Positions 26,752 through 34,970 of a stretch of DNA of 64,000 bases are shown here, piece by piece. The translations under genes were made by a program, and so were the position numbers. Location: positions 62,001 through 126,000 of the forward strand of contig NZ_AUFM01000015.1 in assembly GCF_000426505.1 (NCBI RefSeq), given 5' to 3'. The DNA is from Nisaea denitrificans DSM 18348. Its GTDB lineage: Bacteria; Pseudomonadota; Alphaproteobacteria; Thalassobaculales; Thalassobaculaceae. Each line of letters begins with the position of its first letter. Position 1 is the stretch's first letter. The notes under the pieces were generated by a model. The model was not told the DNA's origin, did no database searches, and saw only the letters and a list, made by a program, of their open reading frames with translations.

Positions 26752-28188
26752 ATGCGCAATCTTGTGATTGGCGGCGGCACCGTCGTCACGATGGATTCCG
26801 GACGGCGGATTATCGACGGCGGCACGGTGCATGTCCGGGACGGACGGATCGTGGCCATCGCCGGGCCCAACGAAGCAATCAGCACGACGGAAAGCGCGGA
26901 AATCATCGATGCGACCGGCATGCTCGTTCTGCCAGGCCTGATCGACACCCATGCCCATGCCGGGCACGCGCTGGTAAAAACTCTCGGCAGCGACGACAGC
27001 GGAACCTGGTTCAACGCCTGCCGGCAGATCTACACGCTTGGCTCGGACGAGGAATTCTGGCGCGCCGACGCAGCGCTTTTCGCCCTCGAGCGGATCAAGG
27101 CGGGCGTCACCACCGGTGTCTCCATGCTGGGTGGCGGCGACAGTATCAGCAGAACCGATCATCCCGGTGTCGCGGATGCCCATTTCAACGCGATCAAGCA
27201 GGCAGGCACCCGCGCCATGCTCGCCGTCGGGACCAACCGGCCGCCCTTCCCGTGGCGTTTCAGGGACTGGGATCACGGCGAGGATGAGCGGGATATCAGC
27301 TTCGAGCGGCAGCTCGACATCTGCCGCCGGATCGCCGCGTTCTGGCATGGCGCGGAGAACGGGCGGCTTTCGGTCGCGCTGACTTATCCGGTATCGCGCC
27401 TGGACGAGTCCCTGCCGGATGGCGTGACAGCAAATCTGGTCACCGATCACGCAAGACAGACCCGTGCCCTTTCGCGGGAGTTGGGCCTGCGTTTCACCCA
27501 GGACGGACACCGCGAGGGCAGCATCGCCTATGCCCACGACACACAGGATCTGCTCGGCCAAGATGCCTTCCTGTCCCACTGCACCAATCTGACCGAGGCG
27601 GATATCGCCGCCTTGCGCGAAACTGGTGCCAGCGTGGTGCACAATCCGTCCGCCGTGGCCTCGATCAAGGGCCGCTGTCCTGTGCCGGAGCTGATCGATC
27701 AGGGCATCACCGTCGCCATCGGCTCGGACGCGCCCGCGCCGGATCGGTCCGGTGACATGATCCGACACATGCAGCAGGCCATGCATTATCACCGCCGTTA
27801 TTTCCGTGACGACCAGATCCTGCCGCCCGGCAAGGCGCTGGAAATGGTGACCATCGATGCCGCGAAGGCCATCGGCATGGAGAGCGAGATCGGCTCGCTG
27901 GAGCCCGGCAAGAAAGCCGACATCGTGCTGCTCGATCTGCGCAAGCCGCATCTGGTGCCGGCAAACATGCCGCTGCACCGGGCGGTCTATTTCGCAAACG
28001 GCGCCGATATCGACACAACCATTGTCGACGGCGCAGTTCTGATGCGCGGCCGGGCCGTTTCCAGTCTGGACGAAGGCAGCGTGCTGGACGCGGCGGACGC
28101 CGCCATCGCCAAGGCGCTGGAGCGGACAGGCCTCACCTCCCTGCTGGAGACCCGGTCAGGCTTCTGGGGCCAAAGCCGCTACGATTAG
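26752..28188 (+). CDS. Amidohydrolase / aminohydrolase (TRZ/ATZ-8-oxoguanine deaminase type)
   Basis: 478 residues. Metal ligands of the amidohydrolase superfamily are visible: PGLIDTHAHAGHAL (HxH), FTQDGHREGS, LSHCTNLTEAD and IGSDAPAPDRSGDM (Asp). The N- and C-terminal beta-sandwich pieces (RNLVIGGGTVVTMDS; EIGSLEPGKKADIVLLDLRK) are as in cytosine/guanine deaminase and chlorohydrolase (TRZ/ATZ) relatives. Likely cytosolic and hydrolyses an amino or chloro group on a heterocycle. It is followed 105 bases later by the fumarate reductase-like operon on the same strand. Confidence 0.88.
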   Translation: MRNLVIGGGTVVTMDSGRRIIDGGTVHVRDGRIVAIAGPNEAISTTESAEIIDATGMLVLPGLIDTHAHAGHALVKTLGSDDSGTWFNACRQIYTLGSDEEFWRADAALFALERIKAGVTTGVSMLGGGDSISRTDHPGVADAHFNAIKQAGTRAMLAVGTNRPPFPWRFRDWDHGEDERDISFERQLDICRRIAAFWHGAENGRLSVALTYPVSRLDESLPDGVTANLVTDHARQTRALSRELGLRFTQDGHREGSIAYAHDTQDLLGQDAFLSHCTNLTEADIAALRETGASVVHNPSAVASIKGRCPVPELIDQGITVAIGSDAPAPDRSGDMIRHMQQAMHYHRRYFRDDQILPPGKALEMVTIDAAKAIGMESEIGSLEPGKKADIVLLDLRKPHLVPANMPLHRAVYFANGADIDTTIVDGAVLMRGRAVSSLDEGSVLDAADAAIAKALERTGLTSLLETRSGFWGQSRYD

Positions 28189-28293
28189 GCACCGGGACTA
28201 GCTGCCGGTACTGAACCGGACTTTTTCCACGCCCGCCTCTTTCCGTCCTCCAAATTCGGCGCCACACTCCCCAACATAAAAAGGAGTGGTGGA

Positions 28294-29028
28294 ATGCAAG
28301 ACACCGCCGATAGGGAAGAAATGCTGACGGTGGAGATCTGGCGCGGCCGCGAAGACGGCGCGCTCCAGACCTATCGTGTGCCGCGCCGGGAAAGCCAGAC
28401 CGTGCTGGATGTCGTCACCTGGGTGCAGCGGAACGAAGAGCCCGCGCTGGCCTATCGTTTCGCCTGCCGGGTCGGGATGTGCGGCTCCTGCGCCATGCAG
28501 GTGAACGGCAAGCCCCGCTGGACCTGCCGGACCCATGTCTCTCGCGTTGCCGAGAACGGTCTTCTCAGGATCGAACCGCTGGCCAATCTGCCAAGGATCA
28601 AGGATCTCGCCACCGACATGGCGCCATTCTTCGAGAAATGGCAAGGCGCCCGCGGCCGGCATGAGCCGACCCGTACCCGTCATGAGCCGATGGCCCCGGT
28701 CTCGTCCGAAAGCCCGGCCCGGAAAGCTGCGAATGCCGGGATTGAATGCATCAATTGCGCGGTCTGCTACGCCGCCTGCGATGTGGTTGGCTGGGATGAA
28801 AACTATCTCGGCCCCGCAGCCCTGAACCGGGCCTGGACGCTCGCGAACGATGAGCGGGACGCGGACAAGGCGGGACTGCTCCAGGCGGTGTCGCAAGGCG
28901 GCGGCTGCCATTCCTGTCATAGCCACGGAAGCTGCGTCGAGCATTGCCCGGTCGGCCTCAACCCGACAGCCGGTATCGCCGGACTGAAGCGGATGACGCT
29001 CGCCGCCCTGATGAAGGGCGAGCTCTGA
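28294..29028 (+). CDS. Fumarate reductase/succinate dehydrogenase-like iron-sulfur subunit
   Basis: 244 residues. The N-terminal [2Fe-2S] ferredoxin domain has CRVGMCGSCAMQVNG and a fourth Cys in PRWTC. The C-terminal domain has CINCAVCYAAC for the [4Fe-4S] cluster and CHSHGSCVEHCPVGLNPT for the [3Fe-4S]-type site. This is a complete SdhB/FrdB-like electron wire between flavoprotein and quinone. Its stop and the next start share one base (TGATG at 29026). Confidence 0.92.
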   Translation: MQDTADREEMLTVEIWRGREDGALQTYRVPRRESQTVLDVVTWVQRNEEPALAYRFACRVGMCGSCAMQVNGKPRWTCRTHVSRVAENGLLRIEPLANLPRIKDLATDMAPFFEKWQGARGRHEPTRTRHEPMAPVSSESPARKAANAGIECINCAVCYAACDVVGWDENYLGPAALNRAWTLANDERDADKAGLLQAVSQGGGCHSCHSHGSCVEHCPVGLNPTAGIAGLKRMTLAALMKGEL

Positions 29029-29357
29029 TGCTGGAAGCCCGCCTCTATCTTCTGCAACGCGCCAGCGCCATGTTGCTGGTCCCGCTGGTGCTCGCTCATC
29101 TGGTGATGATCCTCTATGCCATCGAGGGCGGACTTTCAGCGGCGGAAATCCTCGGCCGGACCCGGGGCAATTTTCTTTGGGCAGCGTTCTACGGCCTGTT
29201 CGTGACGGCGGTGGCTTTGCATGCGCCCATCGGGTTGCGCAACATCCTGCGGGAATGGACCGGCTGGCGCGGCCGTTCCCTCGATCTCGCCACGCTCGGC
29301 TTCGGCGCCCTGCTGCTCGGCCTCGGTCTCCGGGCCGTGCTGGCGGTGACGGTATGA
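29028..29357 (+). CDS. Succinate dehydrogenase/fumarate reductase-like membrane anchor, first subunit
   Basis: 109 residues, three membrane helices (ASAMLLVPLVLAHLVMILYA; FYGLFVTAVALHAPIGLRNI; ATLGFGALLLGLGLRAVLAV). The His residues in the first and second helices could ligate haem b, as in FrdC/SdhC anchors. Genes on both sides overlap it by 1 and 4 bases, so the four proteins are made together. Confidence 0.85.
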   Translation: MLEARLYLLQRASAMLLVPLVLAHLVMILYAIEGGLSAAEILGRTRGNFLWAAFYGLFVTAVALHAPIGLRNILREWTGWRGRSLDLATLGFGALLLGLGLRAVLAVTV

Positions 29358-29695
29358 TGCGCGCCTCACGGAACTATCCGGGCTGGTGGGCGGCGCTCGG
29401 TCACCGGCTTTCCGGCCTTGCCCTCGCGCTGTTTCTGCCGGTGCATTTCCTCGTGCTCGGGCTGGCATTGGATAGCGATGCCGCGCTCGACAGCGTGATC
29501 GCCTGGACCGATCAGCCGCTGGTGAAGGTCGCCGAATGGGGGTTGGTCATGCTGCTGACCCTGCATCTCGGCTTCGGGGTGCGGGTGCTGGCGCTGGAAT
29601 TCCTGCCCTGGCGCGATCCCCTGAAAACCCTGATTTCCCTTGGCGCCGGCGCTTCGGTGCTGGCAGGCCTGCTGTTCTGGATCGTCGCGCTATGA
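29354..29695 (+). CDS. Succinate dehydrogenase/fumarate reductase-like membrane anchor, second subunit
   Basis: 113 residues, three membrane helices. WAALGHRLSGLALALFLPVH is the SdhC-type N-terminal signature with H-R-x-S-G, which contributes to the quinone/haem site; LTLHLGFGVRVLALEFLPW carries another candidate haem His. The start is the first ATG of ATGATG at 29354, overlapping the previous stop; it overlaps the flavoprotein start by 4 bases. Confidence 0.86.
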   Translation: MMRASRNYPGWWAALGHRLSGLALALFLPVHFLVLGLALDSDAALDSVIAWTDQPLVKVAEWGLVMLLTLHLGFGVRVLALEFLPWRDPLKTLISLGAGASVLAGLLFWIVAL

Positions 29696-31449
29696 GCCAA
29701 CCTCTAGAGACCCTCCGCACCGACATCCTGATCATTGGCTCCGGCGGGGCCGGGCTGATGGCGGCACTGCATGCCCTGCAGGCGGACCCGGATCTGGACG
29801 TCACCATCGCGGTGAAGGGACTGATCGGCAAATGCGGCTGCACCCGGATGGTGCAGGGCGGCTACAATGTGGCGCTGGCACCCGGCGATTCAGTCGAGCG
29901 GCATTTCATGGACACCATCGTCGGCGGCAAATGGCTGCCGCGCCAGGACCTCGCCTGGAAGCTGGTCGACAAGGCGGTGGAGCGCATCCATGAGCTGGAA
30001 AACGAGCTTGGCTGTTTCTTCGACCGCAATCCGGACGGCTCCCTGCATCAGAAGGCCTTCGCCGGGCAGAGCTTCGACCGGACCGTGCACAAGGGCGACC
30101 TGACCGGGATCGAGATCGTCAACCGGCTGATGGAGCAGATCTGGGCGCGCGGCGTGAACAAGCTGGAAGAGCACCGCGCCATCGAGTTGATCCCGGCCCG
30201 GGACGGCAGCGGCATCGCCGGGGTTCTGCTGGTGGATATGCGGACTGGCCAGTATCGCTATGTCGAGGCCAAGGCCGTGTTGCTGGCGAGCGGTGGCGGG
30301 CCGACGATGTATCTTTATCACACGCCGTCCGGCGACAAGGCCTGCGACGGCATGGCCATGGCGCTGCGCCGAAACCTGCCGTTGCGGGATATGGAGATGG
30401 TGCAGTTTCATCCGACCGGACTGCTGGCGGGGACGGATACGCGGATGACCGGGACCGTGCTGGAAGAAGGCTTGCGGGGCGCCGGCGGGTATCTTCTGAA
30501 CGGCGCGGGCGAGCGCTTCATGAGCCGCTATCACGAGCACGGAGAGAGGGCGACGCGGGACATTGTCAGCCGGTCGATCTACGCGGAAATGCGGGCCGGA
30601 AATACCACACCAAACGGGGGTATTTTTATTGAGATGGCCCACCTCGGTCCGGAGAATGTTTCCAAGAAATTCAAAGGGATGGTCGAACGCTGCGCCGATT
30701 GCGGCTTCGATCTGGCCGGCGGACGTGTGGAAGTTGTGCCGACCGCCCATTACATGATGGGCGGTGTGGAATTCGAGCTGGATTGCGGCACCGGCCTGCC
30801 CGGTCTGTTCGCCGCAGGCGAGGATTGCGGCGGGGTTCACGGCGCAAACCGGCTCGGCGGCAACGGCGTCGCCAACTCCACCGTCTTCGGCGGCATCGCC
30901 GGGGAGAGCATGGCGGCTTATGTGCAAACCGGAAGCGCCGCCTGGCGCGAAGCCGACAAAACCGTGCTCGAAGCCGGCATTTCCCGTGCAGAACACCCCT
31001 TTCAGGCGCGCGGCGGCAACCTTTCCGACCTGCGCGAACGGCTGAGCCACTGCATGTGGGACGATGTCGGCATCCTGCGCACCCGCGACGGGCTGCGCGC
31101 GGCCCTGACCGCGCTCGGCGATTTCCGGGCGGAGCTGCACGAGACCGGACTCGCCGACGGTGACCGGGCCTTCAACATGACCTGGCACGACTGGATGAAT
31201 CTGGAGAGCCAGATCGATGTCAGCGCCGTCATCGCCACGGCCGCGCTCGGCCGCGAGGACAGCCGCGGCGCCCATTTCCGCGAGGATTTCCCGGAGACCG
31301 GATCGCTGGAGGAAACCTGTTTCACCCGCATCACCCAGTCCGATGCCGGGCTGGCGCTGGACATGGTACCGGTGGATTTCTCCATCGTCGCGCCGGGCCA
31401 GTCGCTGATCGAGGACGAGGCCGGTGCGCCCCCAAGCGCAGCGGAGTAG
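29692..31449 (+). CDS. Fumarate reductase/succinate dehydrogenase-like flavoprotein subunit
   Basis: 585 residues from ATG 29692. FAD Rossmann motif: TDILIIGSGGAGLMAALHAL. CTRMVQGGYNVALAPGDSVE replaces the usual HxxAAQGG-type flavin-linkage block, so covalent FAD attachment is uncertain. Catalytic-domain blocks include MEMVQFHPTGLL, LEEGLRGAGGYLLN, SRYHEHGERATRDIVSRSIY, PTAHYMMGG and FAAGEDCGGVHGANRLGGN. This is a distinct clade of FrdA/SdhA-like proteins, encoded last in the order FeS-anchor-anchor-flavoprotein. Substrate could be succinate/fumarate or another dicarboxylate. Confidence 0.92.
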   Translation: MSQPLETLRTDILIIGSGGAGLMAALHALQADPDLDVTIAVKGLIGKCGCTRMVQGGYNVALAPGDSVERHFMDTIVGGKWLPRQDLAWKLVDKAVERIHELENELGCFFDRNPDGSLHQKAFAGQSFDRTVHKGDLTGIEIVNRLMEQIWARGVNKLEEHRAIELIPARDGSGIAGVLLVDMRTGQYRYVEAKAVLLASGGGPTMYLYHTPSGDKACDGMAMALRRNLPLRDMEMVQFHPTGLLAGTDTRMTGTVLEEGLRGAGGYLLNGAGERFMSRYHEHGERATRDIVSRSIYAEMRAGNTTPNGGIFIEMAHLGPENVSKKFKGMVERCADCGFDLAGGRVEVVPTAHYMMGGVEFELDCGTGLPGLFAAGEDCGGVHGANRLGGNGVANSTVFGGIAGESMAAYVQTGSAAWREADKTVLEAGISRAEHPFQARGGNLSDLRERLSHCMWDDVGILRTRDGLRAALTALGDFRAELHETGLADGDRAFNMTWHDWMNLESQIDVSAVIATAALGREDSRGAHFREDFPETGSLEETCFTRITQSDAGLALDMVPVDFSIVAPGQSLIEDEAGAPPSAAE

Positions 31450-31504
31450 ATGGCAACCGCAGCGGAGTAGCGCCCGGAATAAAGCGCGGCCAGTAAAGCG
31501 CGGC
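31437..31504 (+). repeat. Short tandem-like duplications after the flavoprotein gene
   Basis: CGCAGCGGAGTAG occurs at 31437-31449 (covering the flavoprotein stop codon) and again at 31458-31470. AAAGCGCGGC occurs at 31481-31490 and 31495-31504. The stretch 31450-31583 has no gene. Confidence 0.7.
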
Positions 31505-31583
31505 GAGACGCCTCATAGGCGAAGCGGCCGCACATGGGTAGAGTGAGCATCGGACCGGCTCTGCCTCTGGAGGGCAAGACAGA

Positions 31584-32870
31584 GTGAAATTTCATCCCGA
31601 ACGGGACTCGCTGACCCTGGAATTGCACGCCCGCCCGATCCGTCCGGTGCGGGCGCCGCTGCGCATCAGCCATATCGGTTTCGGCACCGGCGAGCATGGC
31701 GGCGACCGGGATTTCGAGGATCTCGTCGCGCTCTGCCGCAAGTTCGGCAAGGCCGAGCCCTCCGCCGACATGAAGCATTTCACCGCCGATCTCGGTCCCT
31801 TCACCGTGAAGTGGGAGCGCCATACCGAGTTCTCGACCTACACCTTCGTCCGCGAGGAGAGCTTCGAGGCGCCGTTCGAGGAGACCGTTTTCGGATTGCT
31901 GCCGGCGGACTGGAAAGAGGCGAAGTTCGGCGAGGTCATGGTCGCGGTGCATCTCGCGGTCGCGGACGGCGTGGACGCACCGCTCGACGGCAACAAGCTG
32001 TCCCGCTGGTTCGACGGAAACGAGGTGTTCGCCAATCGCATGGAGAAGGAACGGGTCGAGATCTACGGCGACCTGCGCACCCATGACGACGGCTTCGACA
32101 GGATGTATCTGCGCGCCGGCGACCTCGGCCAGGAACTGCTCGGCCAGACCGTGCAGCGGGTGCTGGAGCTCAACACCTATTGGCGCCTCTCCCTGCTTTC
32201 GCTGCCGATTGCCCGGGAAAGCAGCCCGAAGCTGGAACGGATCGAGCGCGGGCTGGCGAAGATCGCCGCCGAGCTCGCCGACGGCGATCAGGATCGCAGC
32301 GACGAAAGCCTGCTCGACCCTCTGGCCGCGCTCTCGGCGGAGCTGGAGACCATCATCGCCAGCTCAAGCTACCGCTACCGCGCCAGCACCGCCTATTTCG
32401 AGATCGTCGAGGGCCGGCTGCGCCAGCTCGGCGCGGTCAACCTGAACGGCTACATCCATCTGTTCGACTATCTGATGCGCCGGATCGATCCGGCCCTGCG
32501 CACCTGCTGGTCGGTGCAAAGCCGGCAGGAAGCGATCTCGAAACGCGCCTCGCGCCTGTCCAGCCTGCTGCGCACCGGCATCGAGGTGAAGGTGGAGCGG
32601 CAGAACCGGGATCTGCTGGACAGCATGAACCGCCGCGCCGCCCAGTCCCTCGCCATCCAGCGCACGGTCGAGGGCCTGTCCGTGGTGGCGATCAGCTATT
32701 ACGCGGTCAATCTGCTGAAATATCTGCTCGACGGCATGGTGAAGGCGCACCTGATCACGCTCGATCCGACAATCGTCTCCGCCGCCTTCCTGCCGGTGCT
32801 CGTCATCGCACTCTGGTTCAGCCTGCACCGCCTGACCCGGCGGGCGCTGAAAAAACCGGACGGCAAATAG
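31584..32870 (+). CDS. DUF3422 family membrane-anchored protein
   Basis: 428 residues. The N-terminus (FHPERDSLTLELHARP) and GPFTVKWERHTEFSTYTFVR are signature blocks of DUF3422, a proteobacterial family of unknown function. Two membrane helices sit near the C-terminus (about 355-375 and 390-410, SYYAVNLLKYLLDGMVKAHL and AFLPVLVIALWFSLHRL), leaving most of the protein in the cytosol. GTG start at 31584 after GGAGGG. Its last ten codons and stop form the left copy of the direct repeat bounding the protease island. Confidence 0.87.
   Translation: MKFHPERDSLTLELHARPIRPVRAPLRISHIGFGTGEHGGDRDFEDLVALCRKFGKAEPSADMKHFTADLGPFTVKWERHTEFSTYTFVREESFEAPFEETVFGLLPADWKEAKFGEVMVAVHLAVADGVDAPLDGNKLSRWFDGNEVFANRMEKERVEIYGDLRTHDDGFDRMYLRAGDLGQELLGQTVQRVLELNTYWRLSLLSLPIARESSPKLERIERGLAKIAAELADGDQDRSDESLLDPLAALSAELETIIASSSYRYRASTAYFEIVEGRLRQLGAVNLNGYIHLFDYLMRRIDPALRTCWSVQSRQEAISKRASRLSSLLRTGIEVKVERQNRDLLDSMNRRAAQSLAIQRTVEGLSVVAISYYAVNLLKYLLDGMVKAHLITLDPTIVSAAFLPVLVIALWFSLHRLTRRALKKPDGK
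32838..32870 (+). repeat. Direct repeat, left copy (attL-like)
   Basis: Encodes the last residues RRALKKPDGK and the TAG stop of the DUF3422 protein. It is identical to 38484-38516 except at 32864 (C versus G) and 32868 (T versus C, which changes the TAG stop to CAG in the right copy). Confidence 0.85.
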
Positions 32871-32890
32871 CGCCGCTCGGCGCATGTTTT
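32870..32890 (+). terminator. Intrinsic terminator after the DUF3422 gene
   Basis: GCGCC-GCTC-GGCGC stem-loop (32870-32883) overlaps the last base of the stop codon and is followed by ATGTTTT and, a little later, a six-T run. The terminator lies on the island side of the left repeat. Confidence 0.65.
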
Positions 32891-33169
32891 GGATGTTTGT
32901 ATTTTTTCAAGCCTGCTGATGAGCACCCTGTGAAGACTGTATGAGCAGCGTCGGGAGAGGCGCTCTGCCGCGCAGTTAATGCAGGGACTCCGGCTGCGGG
33001 CAGCGATACGCTGTTCGCGCAATAGGGGAGGCGCGCCTGGTGGTGAAAATCTGACGCTTGGTACCCGCTGGGAATGGCGGGAACCGATCCGAAGCAGACG
33101 TTGAAAGTCTATGAGCAGATCAACCCTCTGCAGACAGAGAGCCTTTCACAAGTGGCAATTCTCCACAGC
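32884..33169. other. Gene-poor left end of the island
   Basis: No convincing gene. A plus-strand open frame of about 58 codons (roughly 33036-33227) reads YPLGMAGTDPKQTLKVYEQI, faintly like the C-terminal tail of tyrosine recombinases, but it lacks the catalytic motifs and runs antisense into the amidohydrolase gene. TATGAGCAG occurs at 32940 and 33110. Confidence 0.4.
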
Positions 33170-34936
33170 TCAGATGTAAGGGAGTTTTCGTGGGCCCAGC
33201 CCATAACGCTCGTAAAACTTGAGTAGGCGCGACCTGGTTGCCCCCCTCTGATCCAAGCCCAGGAACCGAATGGCATTCTCACGGAACAGTCGTTCCAACT
33301 GATCTTTGGAGAATCCGACCTCACTCTCGAAAAAGTCATAAATTCGGCTGGTGTAACCATCATAGGCAGGAATGCGCCCCAACATTGTCCAATCGGTTCC
33401 GAACACAAGATGATGGCATTCTGGATCAAATTCCACACACCATCGGCGCATGCAGTCGGCGAGAACTTTTTGGCTCCCTCGGGGTACGAAACCGATCTCG
33501 CTAAGGAAACTGATGTCGGCGTAAAGTTGGGCATCAGGATGCGCGCGGATGAATCGACCGATGGTCCATTCCCAGGTTGCTTCCGGGTAATCAACGTTGC
33601 CGGGCGCCCCCGCCGATCTATCCTGTTCGTTGAAGCGGCCAAAGTGGCCTAGGAGCACTCGCAGTTTCGGAAATTTCTCCAACGCACGAGCCCAGTAATA
33701 TGGATCTCCTCGATCCCCAGTTCCCTTTGCGGCACTGTTCGAATTGGTGGCGTGGCTCAAGATTGGCACGTCGAGGTCTATGCACAGCTCGAACAAATCC
33801 GACATGGCTTCATCTAGAAGGTAGGCTGTGCAGTTCTTGTGCCCCATAGGCGAGGTGTCACACGAGCCCGGGCCAGACGGTGGCCGCAGTTTGGCGAATC
33901 GTTCTAGGACCGTCACCTGATAGTCAGGGACCGGCTCCTCTGTATTCGCAAACGGGCGGAACCCCATTGGTGGATATAGTTTGACGCCGGCGAACCCGTG
34001 GTCATTCAAAGCCGTGCTGACTAGTTCCAAAGGATCAAAGGCGTTCGGGAGATTCTCAGCCTCAAAATAGCCGCTTTTGTAGAGAGCTCGCCGTAGCGGG
34101 TCATAGGCGACATAGCCGTGAACTGCGGGCCCGTCCTGCCGCCGGGCGACGTGACCCATGACTAGGACCTGATCCTCGAGGGTCGACTTCGTGACATGTT
34201 CGCCAAGCCAAAAATCGTAGTCGATCAATGCAGGACAAACCATGATTGACTCGAAACGCTGTTTGCGATGGTCCTCTGACAACTGGTCGACGAGGACATA
34301 GCGGTATCTCGTGAACAATCTGAACCACCGGAGCGTCCGACCGATTTTGGTCTCCGAGCGATAAGCCAAGGCGGCGATGGCTTGGTTTTGTTCGATGGAT
34401 CTTTCGTCGTCGCCGGCGGGCGCGACAGGAAGGCCCGCCGCCTGGAACACCAGCGCATTGGCAATCAAAGGAGCATCTGGCGACAGGTCATCTAAAGCGC
34501 TAGGCAAAGGCTGCGGGGTGAGAGATGCCGCGATTGCATCAACGATCAACTCGTCATTCACTACAGTGTCGCGATGCGCGGCTAGGGCCGCAGCTCTCGC
34601 CTCCAGAACGTCGATTTCCTCACTCGCCGATGGCGCGGACGCGCGTCCCAGAACGAAGGTGAGGAGCCAGATTAGCCCATCTACGATATCCGGATCTTCG
34701 AGATCAACGGCCTGCGGTATCAGTTCAGGATAGCGCTCCAGGAAGACTATTTTGAGGAAGCGGATGCTTGGCAAATCGCTCGCGTTGAATATGTGCGCGT
34801 GTGCATCGACGATTTTAAGGACTGCAGGCTCGCTCGCTTCCAGTTCTTTCGAATCATAGATGCATGCGGGCAAAGTGGCGGTCGCAGCCAATCCGCCGGA
34901 AAGGGCAAGTACCTGACGGCGATCTATAGGTCTCAT
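33170..34936 (-). CDS. Tat-exported lipoprotein of the amidohydrolase (TIM-barrel) superfamily
   Basis: 588 residues. The N-terminus has a twin-arginine signal (DRRQVLALSGGL) and a lipobox (LPAC, Cys 25), so a folded, metal-loaded enzyme probably goes through Tat and is anchored to a membrane. The superfamily motifs are KIVDAHAHIF (HxH, His 46 and 48), ILSHATNSNS, VLLGHFGRF and LVFGTDWTML (Asp), as in Amidohydro_2 metal-dependent hydrolases. An insertion of roughly 150 residues after the first strand is unlike small decarboxylase relatives. It starts 34 bases after the S8 protease gene, with a GGAG site, and is last in the operon. Substrate unknown. Confidence 0.78.
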   Translation of the reverse strand: MRPIDRRQVLALSGGLAATATLPACIYDSKELEASEPAVLKIVDAHAHIFNASDLPSIRFLKIVFLERYPELIPQAVDLEDPDIVDGLIWLLTFVLGRASAPSASEEIDVLEARAAALAAHRDTVVNDELIVDAIAASLTPQPLPSALDDLSPDAPLIANALVFQAAGLPVAPAGDDERSIEQNQAIAALAYRSETKIGRTLRWFRLFTRYRYVLVDQLSEDHRKQRFESIMVCPALIDYDFWLGEHVTKSTLEDQVLVMGHVARRQDGPAVHGYVAYDPLRRALYKSGYFEAENLPNAFDPLELVSTALNDHGFAGVKLYPPMGFRPFANTEEPVPDYQVTVLERFAKLRPPSGPGSCDTSPMGHKNCTAYLLDEAMSDLFELCIDLDVPILSHATNSNSAAKGTGDRGDPYYWARALEKFPKLRVLLGHFGRFNEQDRSAGAPGNVDYPEATWEWTIGRFIRAHPDAQLYADISFLSEIGFVPRGSQKVLADCMRRWCVEFDPECHHLVFGTDWTMLGRIPAYDGYTSRIYDFFESEVGFSKDQLERLFRENAIRFLGLDQRGATRSRLLKFYERYGLGPRKLPYI

Positions 34937-34970
34937 CGTTTGGCTCCGTTGCGTTAGCTGCCGGCCGGGG

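Noticed and set aside
31584-32870. The DUF3422 gene as truncated by the island
   Set aside because: Its C-terminal membrane helices and a stop codon are present and followed by a terminator, so the gene appears intact.
32884-33169. Group II intron or retron remnant at the left island end
   Set aside because: I looked for a domain V-like hairpin and a reverse transcriptase motif and saw neither.
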